From positions 1 to 29,034 of the forward strand of contig CAZJHX010000137.1 in assembly GCA_964545715.1 (NCBI GenBank): a stretch of DNA of 29,034 bases, given 5' to 3'. The notes below the pieces were generated by a model. The model was given only the letters and a program-made list of their open reading frames with translations. It was not told the origin of the DNA and ran no database searches. This document shows, piece by piece, positions 1 to 7,669 of the stretch (positions within the stretch are counted from its first letter, which is position 1; each line of letters opens with the position of its first letter). Source of the stretch: CAZJHX01 sp964545715 (GTDB taxonomy: Bacteria; Myxococcota_A; UBA9042; GCA-2863065). The position numbers and the translations under genes were made by a program.

Positions 1-107
1 CAAATGACGGGGTAGATACGGCATCTGGGTCTTCTTTGGCAGCTTGGACTGCCAAATGACGGGGTAGATACGGCATCTGGGTCTTCTTTGGCAGCTTGGA
101 CTGCCAA
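1..107. repeat. 52-bp tandem repeat with an internal hairpin
   Basis: Two exact 52-bp copies lie at 1-52 and 53-104, and a third begins before diverging after 107. The array may continue left of the window. Each copy contains TTTGGCAG, the loop CTTGGA, then CTGCCAAA (35-56 and 87-107; the second copy loses the outermost pair). The period is not a multiple of three, so this is not a coding repeat. It sits just downstream of the minus-strand gene ending at 126. No T-tract follows either hairpin on either strand, so it does not look like an ordinary intrinsic terminator. Confidence 0.9.
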
Positions 108-125
108 TGGCGACCTGGATGCGGG

Positions 126-1673
126 CTACATGTAGCGGAAGAGCTCCAGCATCGCGACCACGTTCAGGATTAGGACCACGATGATGAAGGCGGCCTGGAC
201 GCCTCGGCGTAGGGTCATCAGACGGGTTGGTGGTTCGATGGGAACCGCGAGGTCGCCCAGCTCGGCCATGGCCTGGGCCAGGCGGGTTCGGTTTTCTATC
301 GCTGCGTGGACGGCGGTGTAGAGGGCCCAGAGGATGACCAGGCCGAAGCTGGCTCCGATGAGGAGAAAGAAGCGGACGCGCACGCGATCGTTGGCGATCT
401 TGGCTTCTTCGATGTCGGCTGAGCGGGTGCCTGCCAGCAAGCTTGGAGTGGTGACCTCCAGGGATCGGGTGCGGTAGTTCGAGAGGACGGCGCGGCGGCC
501 GGGTTCGTCGATTACCGGGACCTGTCGGCGATAGGTGGCGCTGCGGCTCTCTGGATCGGGGGCGGTGACTGCGCGCGGGTCGCCGCGGACCAGGGTGCTG
601 ACGGCGCGGACTCTCGGCTCGTTGCGATAGAACAGCCACATGGCGTCGGCGCCGTCGCCTGGGGTCGCGAAGTGGGTGTAGCACTGCACCCGGTACATGT
701 CCGCGGAGGCCAGGTCGACTGGAAAGGCTGTGACTCTGGCGTCGCCGTCGCCGGGTTTGAGGTGCCACGTACGGATCCAGGCGTCGCCCCTGTACAGGTC
801 GCAGTAGGCCGGTTGCGCCGGGTTGGAGCGGACCACTGCCACCGTTAGCGGCGGGTCGCCCGGGGTCTTGAGCATGCGCGTGGCACGCAAGAGGGTGCCA
901 AGGCCCAGGGCGTCGTGGGTCTCTTCCAGGCGGCCCGTTTGGCCCTCGCGGGTGGCGGTGATCTTGAAGCGGATGACCAGGTTGTTGGGCGTGACCTCCA
1001 TGTAGGCCAGGCCCGCGGCGTCCGTCTCGAGCTTGCCCGCTGGGGGCGCGGTGCTCTTGCTCTCCCAGGTGACCTCGGCGCCGGAGACCGGGTTGCCCTG
1101 GCGGTCGGTGATTCTCAGCCAGACGCGGCTCATGAGCGCCAGCGCCATGCCCGGTCCCTCGGGAAGGATCTCAATCAGAAGTGGCGTGTCCTTGGGGATC
1201 TCCTCCGGGAGGCGCAGCGGGCCCGGGTCATCAACGATCTTTGGATGGTAGACCACCATCGGGATGGCGATGCGGCGCTCGTCTCCCGACTCGCTGGCGA
1301 CCGTGAGGCGCAGGACGAACGGTCCCTCGTGTTTTGGGGCCGGTCCGATGTGTGCGACTGCCGGCACACCCGGCGTGGACCGCTGCAGCTCGACCCGGCG
1401 CTCTCGCACGCCATCGTCCAGCGTCGCTTCCTTGATCAGGGCCTTCAGGCGGCCCTTGCCCTCGTGCTTGTACGAGACCACGCGCACCGGGAAGGTGCCG
1501 CCCGGTTCTACGACTTCCGGGCCGAGGACGGCGAAGCTGGGAAGGGGCTCCAGCGGTTTGCGGGCGATGTACGCCGCGCAGAGGAGAAAGAGGTAGAGGC
1601 CAACAGCGCCGATCAGCGCGAGTCGGGCTCTTCGCCGGCTGAACAGCGGGGTGTTGTGGGAGCTGTCGCTCAG
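126..1673 (-). CDS. Membrane-anchored protein with macroglobulin/Ig-like domains
   Basis: Function unknown; probably an envelope protein. The first ATG/GTG/TTG in frame is a GTG at 1487 (453 aa), but the frame stays open and protein-like upstream to a TGA at 1743-1745. The added residues include an RRRAR motif, a membrane helix (about 18-36 of a 515-aa product) and a beta-strand start (PEVVEPGGTFPVRVVSY) like macroglobulin MG2 domains. The only start that keeps them all is CTG at 1673-1671, overlapping the M23 stop as CTGA. The middle has an Ig/Big-1-like stretch (RVWLRITDRQGNPVSGAEV). Two helices close the protein (about 435-459 and 491-515). The likely topology is a periplasmic domain held by one N-terminal and two C-terminal helices. 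It is second in an operon with the M23 peptidase. The reading frame is certain; the exact start and the domain name are less so. Confidence 0.8.
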   Translation of the reverse strand: MSDSSHNTPLFSRRRARLALIGAVGLYLFLLCAAYIARKPLEPLPSFAVLGPEVVEPGGTFPVRVVSYKHEGKGRLKALIKEATLDDGVRERRVELQRSTPGVPAVAHIGPAPKHEGPFVLRLTVASESGDERRIAIPMVVYHPKIVDDPGPLRLPEEIPKDTPLLIEILPEGPGMALALMSRVWLRITDRQGNPVSGAEVTWESKSTAPPAGKLETDAAGLAYMEVTPNNLVIRFKITATREGQTGRLEETHDALGLGTLLRATRMLKTPGDPPLTVAVVRSNPAQPAYCDLYRGDAWIRTWHLKPGDGDARVTAFPVDLASADMYRVQCYTHFATPGDGADAMWLFYRNEPRVRAVSTLVRGDPRAVTAPDPESRSATYRRQVPVIDEPGRRAVLSNYRTRSLEVTTPSLLAGTRSADIEEAKIANDRVRVRFFLLIGASFGLVILWALYTAVHAAIENRTRLAQAMAELGDLAVPIEPPTRLMTLRRGVQAAFIIVVLILNVVAMLELFRYM

Positions 1674-3037
1674 CCCTGGCGCTCGCTCAGGCCGAGGATG
1701 CGGATGGTGCGCAGCTGCTCGAGCAGCGGGCGGATGGCGCTGTCAAAGCGGGACCGCTCGCCGGGAGAGATCGGGTTGGCGGTCGTGTACTTGACCGTCA
1801 GCGGGTTGACCCACTTGCGGCCGTTCTTCAGCGCAAAGTGCAGGTGCGGGCCGGTGGCGCGGCCGGTCTTGCCGACGTAGCCGATGACCGTGCGCTGGCT
1901 GACCTGATCGCCGACCTCGATACTGCCGAACTTGTTCAGATGCGCGTAGTAGCTGGTGTAGCCGCCGGCGTGCTCGATGACCACGAGGTTGCCCGAGGCG
2001 CCCTTGCGACCCGCGAACTTGACCTGGCCGGATGCCACCGCCTGGACCGGCGTGTTGGTCGCCGCGGCATAGTCGATGGCCAGGTGGCGCTTCCAGCGAT
2101 GCAGCGTCGGGTGGAACCGGCGCTTGGTGTAGCCCGAGGAGATGCGCGTGTACTTCAGCGGCGTCTTCAAGAACTCCTTGCGCAGGGCGCGTCCGGCCTC
2201 GGTGTAGTAGGCCTCTTTGCCGTCATGGTTCTTGTAGAGCAGCGCCGAGTAGGTGCCGAACTTGCCCTCGTAGCGCGCCGCGTGGATGCGGTCGTACTTG
2301 AGGAAGCGGCCGTTGATATAGACCTTCTCGACCACGATGCGCACGTTGTCGCCGCGCCGGATCTCCTGGAAAAAGTCGACATCGAACGCAAACAGGTCCG
2401 TAAAGAGGCGGGCCAGCTCGGGGCTCTCGCCGCAGCGCGTCAGGCTGGCGAACAGCGACGAGCCGATCGTGCAGCCGATCTTCGCGACGCGCCGATCGAC
2501 CGGGATGTTCTTTTTGACGGCCTGGTACTCATCGCCGACCAGCGACACCTCATAGATGTCGATCGGGCCGGTCTGATACTCGAAGCTGACGATGCGGCCG
2601 TTGTCGGCCACGTTGCCCTTGAAGCGATGCCCGACCTGCGCCTTGCGGAAGTCGAACACATCCTTCATCGCCGCCAGTACGGGGGCGACCCGGTGCTCGA
2701 CCAGCCCCTCGCCCATCATCGCCTGGAAGACCGTGTCACCGCGCTTCAGGCGGCCCTCAAAGTCCTTCACGACTGTGGTGCCGCTCTCGACGTCGACCGC
2801 CGGCGTCGCCGGAGACTCGGTCGGCCGGGTCGGGGGGGCCGCGTCCGGCTGCGACTCGCTCTCGTCTGCACGGTCGATTACCGGCGCCTGGACGTCCTCA
2901 TCGTGGAAAAAGACGTAGTAGTTCGCACCGATGACAAGCGCGATGAACAGCGCGTTCGCGATCGTTTGCAGCGGGCTCGAGCGCCGGCCGCGGCGACCGT
3001 AGCCGCCCTTTAGATAAATCGGGTCTCTCAAGTACAT
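1670..3037 (-). CDS. M23 family metallopeptidase, MepM-like, membrane-anchored
   Basis: A predicted zinc endopeptidase that would cut peptidoglycan cross-links in the periplasm. The start chosen is ATG 3037 because AGGAGG lies 6 nt upstream; a longer frame from ATG 3073 lacks such a site. The 455-aa product has a basic N-terminus and a membrane helix at about 25-45. A Pro/Ser/Thr-rich linker, an OapA/LysM-like intermediate domain and the LytM domain (about 305-415) follow. The zinc ligands are visible: HLAID (H318, D322) and GPHLHF (H400), with H398 and H366 (YYAHLN) as the other active-site histidines. The usual HxGxD is HLAID here, Gly to Ala. The stop overlaps the next gene by 4 bp (CTGA). 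Family assignment is firm; the exact bond cleaved is not known. Confidence 0.93.
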   Translation of the reverse strand: MYLRDPIYLKGGYGRRGRRSSPLQTIANALFIALVIGANYYVFFHDEDVQAPVIDRADESESQPDAAPPTRPTESPATPAVDVESGTTVVKDFEGRLKRGDTVFQAMMGEGLVEHRVAPVLAAMKDVFDFRKAQVGHRFKGNVADNGRIVSFEYQTGPIDIYEVSLVGDEYQAVKKNIPVDRRVAKIGCTIGSSLFASLTRCGESPELARLFTDLFAFDVDFFQEIRRGDNVRIVVEKVYINGRFLKYDRIHAARYEGKFGTYSALLYKNHDGKEAYYTEAGRALRKEFLKTPLKYTRISSGYTKRRFHPTLHRWKRHLAIDYAAATNTPVQAVASGQVKFAGRKGASGNLVVIEHAGGYTSYYAHLNKFGSIEVGDQVSQRTVIGYVGKTGRATGPHLHFALKNGRKWVNPLTVKYTTANPISPGERSRFDSAIRPLLEQLRTIRILGLSERQG

Positions 3038-3043
3038 CTGAAC

Positions 3044-3049
3044 CCTCCT
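3044..3049 (-). promoter_or_regulatory. Shine-Dalgarno that fixes the M23 gene start
   Basis: AGGAGG on the minus strand, 6 nt from ATG 3037. It favours this start over the in-frame ATG at 3073, twelve codons earlier. Confidence 0.75.
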
Positions 3050-3066
3050 CGTAGCGGCGATCTCGG

Positions 3067-3078
3067 GGTGCATGCACC
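3067..3078. promoter_or_regulatory. 12-bp perfect palindrome, possible operator
   Basis: GGTGCATGCACC is a perfect 12-bp palindrome between the divergent M23 and thioredoxin genes. It lies about 30 bp upstream of the M23 start and just downstream of a candidate minus-strand promoter. Position and symmetry suggest a protein-binding site, but it is single and short, so chance is possible. Confidence 0.3.
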
Positions 3079-3095
3079 GCTATTCAGGTGGGCGT

Positions 3096-3124
3096 GAACT
3101 AGCATGTGGGGGGCTGTATGTCAA
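3096..3124 (-). promoter_or_regulatory. Candidate sigma-70-type promoter for the M23 operon
   Basis: On the minus strand, TTGACA (3124-3119) is followed by a 17-nt spacer and TAGTTC (3101-3096), with TGC directly before it as in an extended -10. The -35 is perfect and the spacing ideal, but the -10 is weak. Initiation near 3089 would leave a leader of about 50 nt carrying the AGGAGG. Confidence 0.33.
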
Positions 3125-3192
3125 CGGTTGGTCCACAGCCTGGATCGCACGACGTCTTGCGAATCTGCCGCCGCGTGCTACCTTCCAACCCA

Positions 3193-3888
3193 ATGACGCT
3201 CGACGCTCAAGAAAGCGCCGCCACGTTGCCGGTCTCCAAGGAAAAGACTCCCTGGATTCCGCGCGTCTTTGTCGCGTGCGCCGTGTTGGTTGTCCTGGGC
3301 TTCGGCACCATGACCATCCTCAGTGTCATCCGCAACAACTCGCCGCTGTCGCGCATCACCGAGAAGCTGGTCCGCAGCGGCCGCTTCGAGGTCCTCGGCT
3401 TCGACTGGGAGGACTCGTGGTCCATCATGGCCATGGAGGACGCGCCGTGGGCCGGCACGGTCGCGGGCGCCATCCCTGCGTCGCGCATCAACCCGCTCAA
3501 GGGCACCGTCGTCGTCAACCTCTGGGCCAGCTGGTGCCCGCCCTGCCGCAACGAGCTGCCGTCCATGTTCAAGCTGGCCCGCGAGTTCAAAGACAAGCCG
3601 GTCACGTTTCTCTTTGTCACCTACGACGAGGGCTGGGACGCGCCCAAGGCCCTCTTCAAGCAGGTGGCCGGCGGCATGCCGCGACATGTGGTCAACGTGC
3701 GTGACCCCAACGGCGCCCCGGCCGGCGACGATCAGCCCGACGACACCATGTGGAAGCGCCTGGGCGCCACCGCCCTGCCCGAGACCTTTTTCGTGCGCGA
3801 CGGCAAGGTTGTCGGCAAAGTGATCGGCGAGATCAACTGGGAGCATCCTGACATCAAAGAGTACCTCCGCTTGATCGTCGGCTCGTGA
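3193..3888 (+). CDS. TlpA/ResA-type thiol-disulfide oxidoreductase, membrane-anchored
   Basis: A predicted periplasmic thioredoxin-fold reductase tethered to the inner membrane. The 231-aa product has one N-terminal membrane helix (about 23-45), no lipobox, and a thioredoxin domain from about 90. The active site is WASWCPPC (C115, C118), as in TlpA/ResA proteins. A later TALPETFFVRDGKV stretch carries the cis-proline expected of the fold. The start is ATG 3193, chosen because the helix follows soon after; there is no clear ribosome site and the frame is open back to 3106. The stop overlaps the next gene as GTGA. Family members usually serve cytochrome c maturation or envelope thiol reduction; no such partner is in the window, so the substrate is open. 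Confidence 0.88.
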   Translation: MTLDAQESAATLPVSKEKTPWIPRVFVACAVLVVLGFGTMTILSVIRNNSPLSRITEKLVRSGRFEVLGFDWEDSWSIMAMEDAPWAGTVAGAIPASRINPLKGTVVVNLWASWCPPCRNELPSMFKLAREFKDKPVTFLFVTYDEGWDAPKALFKQVAGGMPRHVVNVRDPNGAPAGDDQPDDTMWKRLGATALPETFFVRDGKVVGKVIGEINWEHPDIKEYLRLIVGS

Positions 3889-4823
3889 GCGCCTCCACCA
3901 GCGCCCGCACCTCCGTCGGCGCAGGATATGCCGCGGTCTGCCTGGCCCTGGGCATCGCCGGCATGCTGCTGCCGCATCCCGAGCAGTCCGTCCAGCCCGA
4001 CTTCACACTCGACGGCTGGCGCCCCGACACCGGCCGCTTGGCTGCCGTTCGCGCCGCCGATGACGCTTTGCGCGCCGCCAACCCGCTCAAGGACAACGTC
4101 CGCGAGCAGATGGAGGCCTTCATGACGCTCGGCCGAGTCGAGGTCGCCACCGACGGTGACATCAACAACCCCGAGTACGCTACGGCCACCGCCAGGGCGC
4201 GCGAGCTGATGACCGCCTACTGGTTCTCTCAGGGCAAAGAGGCCTATCTGGCCCTCGGACTGTACGCGGGTCAGGCGTTTGTCGAGGTCATCACCGCCGT
4301 CCTCAACCAGGCGTCCGCCGAGCGCCGTCCCATCCTGGCCTGGCTCGACGCCAACCCCGAACACAAACTGGTCCGCCGCCTCCATGCCTACGCCGGCAAC
4401 TTCATCGAGAACGCCGTCGCCTGGGGCCTGATCACCCCCAACAACCGGCTGGCCGGCGACACCGACGCGCTCCTCCGCATCCACTTCAAAGTCCGATGGT
4501 GCACGCTGGTGACCGAGATAACGGACTACACCTTCCTAATGCACGAAGAAGAGCTCCGGGCTCTCTGGCGCTGGCGCATTGAAGGCGATCTGACGCTGCC
4601 CATGGATCAGCGCCGCCTCGTCACCACCTGGCTGCGCGAGCTGGAGCCGGACTACCCGGTCTACAAGTCGCTGGGCGCCGTCTACGCCCGCCGCGGTCGC
4701 TACAAAAAGGCCGCGCTGCTCTACCGCGAGGCCCTTCTGGATGACCCGTTCAACGCAAAGCTGGCGACCAACCTGGAGTTCCTGCTTCTGGCGATGGATC
4801 AGATAAGAGAAGTCCGACTCTAA
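3885..4823 (+). CDS. Membrane-anchored protein with C-terminal TPR-like repeat
   Basis: Function unknown. The start is GTG 3885, overlapping the thioredoxin stop by 4 bp (GTGA), so the two are probably translationally coupled. The 312-aa product has a hydrophobic N-terminal segment (about 13-30) that looks like an uncleaved anchor or a weak signal peptide. The body is mostly helical. Near the C-terminus, from about residue 255, YKSLGAVYARRGRYKKAALLYREALLDDP-type spacing matches a TPR (Gly/Ala/Pro pattern of a 34-residue repeat). Pairing with a TlpA-like protein suggests a periplasmic or membrane assembly role, as with TPR proteins of cytochrome c biogenesis, but this is inference from context. 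Confidence 0.8.
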   Translation: MSASTSARTSVGAGYAAVCLALGIAGMLLPHPEQSVQPDFTLDGWRPDTGRLAAVRAADDALRAANPLKDNVREQMEAFMTLGRVEVATDGDINNPEYATATARARELMTAYWFSQGKEAYLALGLYAGQAFVEVITAVLNQASAERRPILAWLDANPEHKLVRRLHAYAGNFIENAVAWGLITPNNRLAGDTDALLRIHFKVRWCTLVTEITDYTFLMHEEELRALWRWRIEGDLTLPMDQRRLVTTWLRELEPDYPVYKSLGAVYARRGRYKKAALLYREALLDDPFNAKLATNLEFLLLAMDQIREVRL

Positions 4824-4826
4824 CTG

Positions 4827-7628
4827 CTAGCGCTTCCACTTCGCGAGATCGAGCATCAGATCGATGTCCTTGGTCTCGATCGGGCCGGTCTGGTACTGGC
4901 GCCGAATCGTCCGCGCCTCATGAAACGCCTTCTGCTGCTGCTCCGGCGATCGCATCTCATTGCGCAGCGCCTCCGCGCGCTCGATCGCCTTGCGGCCCTT
5001 GTTCTTTACGCCCCGCTCCAGCAGGAACGTGCCGTAGGCGTCCAGCGCGCGCACCAGCGTTGGCCGCTCGCCCATCTCCTCCAGCAGTGTGATCGCCTTC
5101 TGGTAGCTCTCTGACGCGGACCGCATCCGCTCGTCGTCGTCCTGGCCGTCGATAAACAGCGCGTTGGACATCGCCCGCGCCTTGGCCATCAGCGCATGAC
5201 CCAACACCTGCTTGCTCTCGATCGCGTACCCGTGGTCCAGCGCCTTCTCGGCCAGCGTCAGCGCCACCGCCTCCGATCCCCGCGCAAGCTCCAGCGAGCT
5301 CAGCAGAGTCAACGCCAGCGCCGCCAACCGCTGCAGGCCCAGCTCCTCCGCCGTTTGGAGCGCCTGCTTCAACCGCGGCCCCGATTCTTCCAGCCGTCCG
5401 GCCTCCAGGCTCTCTTCGCCAAGGTTCATCAGCAGCATCGTGTGCTGGGCCCTGTCGCCCAGCTCCGACGCCAACACCAGCGCCCGCTGCCACAACGCCA
5501 CAGCCTCGTCGTGCTGCCCGTTGTCGTACCGCGCCACACCCAGGCCGTTCAGCGACAGCAGCTGTCCACGCCGATCGCCCAGCTGCTCACGAATCGATAG
5601 CGCCTCCTGATGGATGCGCATCGCGTCGTCCAGCTCGCCGGTGCTGTATTTTACGTTGGCCAGCACCGTCATCGTCCTGGCCGTCTGCAGCGGCTTTCCG
5701 ACCTCGCGCCGAATCTTCAGCGCCGCCTCCAGATGGTGCAGCGCCAGCTCCAGCGCGCCCTTGTGTCCCTGTTGTGAGACCAGCGTCGCCAGCGCCTCCA
5801 GCGCGTCCGCAGATCCTGACCGCTGCTTCGCCCGCTCAAACAGCGCGGCCGCGTGCTCGATTCTCAGCCGGGCCTGGTCATACTGGCCCCGCGCCCGCAG
5901 CACATGGCCCATCAGCAGCAGCGCATGACCGCTGCGCACCTCGTCGTCCAGGATGGTCGCAAACGCCAGCCCATCGATCAGGCAGATGTCCGCCTCTGCA
6001 TAGTCGCTGGTCTCGATGTACGTCCGCGCCAGCCGATCCAGCAGCTCACAGGCGACCTCAGCGGAGTCCTCCTGCACCAGCGATAGCCCGCGCCGATACA
6101 AGTCCACCGCCTTGCCCGGATTGTTGATCGCGTGCGCCAGATCGCCGGCCTCCAGGTACAGCGCCGCCGCCTCCCTTCCCAGCCGCCCGGTCTCCGCATG
6201 CGCCGCCCGCATCTCCAGCCACGGCAACAGCTCCACCGGCGTCGCCGTATTCAGCCACTGCGCTGCCAGTCGATGCAGCCGCGCGCGCGGCTCGGGCTCG
6301 ATGCTGCTGTACGCTGTCTCCCGCATCGCCGCGCTCGTGAACTCCATGCCCGCCTGACTCTTGATCAGCGTCTCGTCCACCTGCCGGAACACGCCTCGCT
6401 CCACCAGCGTCATCAGCGTGCCCTCCACCTTCATGCGGAACGGGTCCGCGTCCAGGTGCACACCCAGATCCGGGCTGTCCGGCGACGCGCGCAGCAGGCT
6501 GACGATGCCCCGCACCCAGAACACCGATCCCATCACCGACGCCGCCTCCAGGATGCCGCGCTCATGCGCCGGAAACCCGCTCAGCCGCTCGCGAACGGAC
6601 TCGTCCAGGCTTTTGGGAAACCGCTTCGAGTTTTTGGCCTTCTCCTTTTGAAACGTCCACTGCTGCTCGGTCTGCCCCGGGACCTGGCGCGGCTTGATCA
6701 CCTCACGGTGAGTTAGCAGGCGCACCAACTCCTCGCCCATGCTTGGCGACCCATTGGCCTGCGCCACGGTGTCCGTGATCACGCTGTCGGGCAGCCCGAC
6801 CACGTTTTCCAGCAGCCCCGTGACCAGCCGCGTCATGTCCTTTTCTTCCAGCGGGCCAAGCTCGATGTGCATCGACTCCGCCGGCGCAGGCAGGTCGATC
6901 GGCGGGTTCAGCGGGCTCTCCGACAGCACCGCCACGCACAGCGGCGCCGCCGAGACCAGTCGCAGCATCGTCTCCGCCATCTCCAGATCCGCCGGTCGCG
7001 CCGCCCGGTCCCAGTCATCGAAGATCACCAGGTGCGGCATACTCTGAATGTCATAGCGCATCAGATTCAGGGCGGTCTGCACCGCGCGCTGGCGAAACTG
7101 CTTGGACCGGATAACCGCGGGCTCGAACCCCGGCAGCGGGCGCCCGAGATTGTCCACCGTCAAGCGCATCATGGACGCGATCAAGCGCGTCGCCTCGTCC
7201 AGGTTGTCGGGTGGCACCAGGTCGCTCATGCCGAGCTGCAGGCGATCCAGCTCGTCCAGTGGGGTTGACCCCTTCGTGGTCCAGACATTGAAGCGCGTCC
7301 GCAGCAGCTGCGCGATCACTGGCTGGGCCGACGTGTCCGCCAGCTGCACCCGATAGACCTTCACCGGATTGGAGCGCCCCATCAGAATCGACGCGAGCTC
7401 CGTCATCAGCCGGCTCTTGCCGATGCCCGCCGGCCCGGTCACCGACACCAGGCGCAGCGAACGCGTGGCGGCCGCCCTGGCCATGTTGTTGTAGAGCTTT
7501 TCGAGGAGCTGTCGCCGTCCGACAAAGTACTCGCGACCGGGGCGACCCGGCCCCGTCTCGGCCTTCTGCTCGCGCGGTCCGGGCGCACCGGCCGCCCCGC
7601 GCTTGATGACTCGAGTTGCCTTGTCCAT
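4827..7628 (-). CDS. Large P-loop NTPase with TPR array (STAND/AAA-like)
   Basis: A cytoplasmic signalling-type ATPase of unknown target. The start taken is ATG 7628 (933 aa); the open frame continues 52 codons upstream, but that part overlaps the divergent ArsA-like gene and looks non-coding. After a basic, Gly/Pro-rich N-terminus comes an FVGRRQ box, Walker A GPAGIGKS (65-72) and Walker B HLVIFDDWD (199-207). A helical winged-helix-like region follows, then consecutive TPRs from roughly 525 to 870 (for example ALLLMGHVLRARGQYDQAR and LLSLNGLGVARYDNGQHDEA). This resembles the NTPase-TPR core of MalT/AfsR-type STAND proteins and predicted ATPases fused to Ser/Thr kinases. No kinase, cyclase or DNA-binding output domain is seen here. 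It ends 3 bp from the convergent TPR gene. Confidence 0.88.
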   Translation of the reverse strand: MDKATRVIKRGAAGAPGPREQKAETGPGRPGREYFVGRRQLLEKLYNNMARAAATRSLRLVSVTGPAGIGKSRLMTELASILMGRSNPVKVYRVQLADTSAQPVIAQLLRTRFNVWTTKGSTPLDELDRLQLGMSDLVPPDNLDEATRLIASMMRLTVDNLGRPLPGFEPAVIRSKQFRQRAVQTALNLMRYDIQSMPHLVIFDDWDRAARPADLEMAETMLRLVSAAPLCVAVLSESPLNPPIDLPAPAESMHIELGPLEEKDMTRLVTGLLENVVGLPDSVITDTVAQANGSPSMGEELVRLLTHREVIKPRQVPGQTEQQWTFQKEKAKNSKRFPKSLDESVRERLSGFPAHERGILEAASVMGSVFWVRGIVSLLRASPDSPDLGVHLDADPFRMKVEGTLMTLVERGVFRQVDETLIKSQAGMEFTSAAMRETAYSSIEPEPRARLHRLAAQWLNTATPVELLPWLEMRAAHAETGRLGREAAALYLEAGDLAHAINNPGKAVDLYRRGLSLVQEDSAEVACELLDRLARTYIETSDYAEADICLIDGLAFATILDDEVRSGHALLLMGHVLRARGQYDQARLRIEHAAALFERAKQRSGSADALEALATLVSQQGHKGALELALHHLEAALKIRREVGKPLQTARTMTVLANVKYSTGELDDAMRIHQEALSIREQLGDRRGQLLSLNGLGVARYDNGQHDEAVALWQRALVLASELGDRAQHTMLLMNLGEESLEAGRLEESGPRLKQALQTAEELGLQRLAALALTLLSSLELARGSEAVALTLAEKALDHGYAIESKQVLGHALMAKARAMSNALFIDGQDDDERMRSASESYQKAITLLEEMGERPTLVRALDAYGTFLLERGVKNKGRKAIERAEALRNEMRSPEQQQKAFHEARTIRRQYQTGPIETKDIDLMLDLAKWKR

Positions 7629-7669
7629 GGGGTGGTAAAGGGTATCAGCCGCTTGACAGTGGACGCAAC

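Noticed and set aside
1..107. CRISPR array
   Set aside because: The repeats are direct head-to-tail copies with no unique spacers and no cas genes nearby.
1..107. Rho-independent terminator pair
   Set aside because: The stems are good but no run of T follows on either strand.
7653..7658. TTGACA as a -35 for the ArsA-like gene
   Set aside because: No -10-like hexamer lies 16-18 nt downstream, and the expected start point would fall after the GTG 7670 start.
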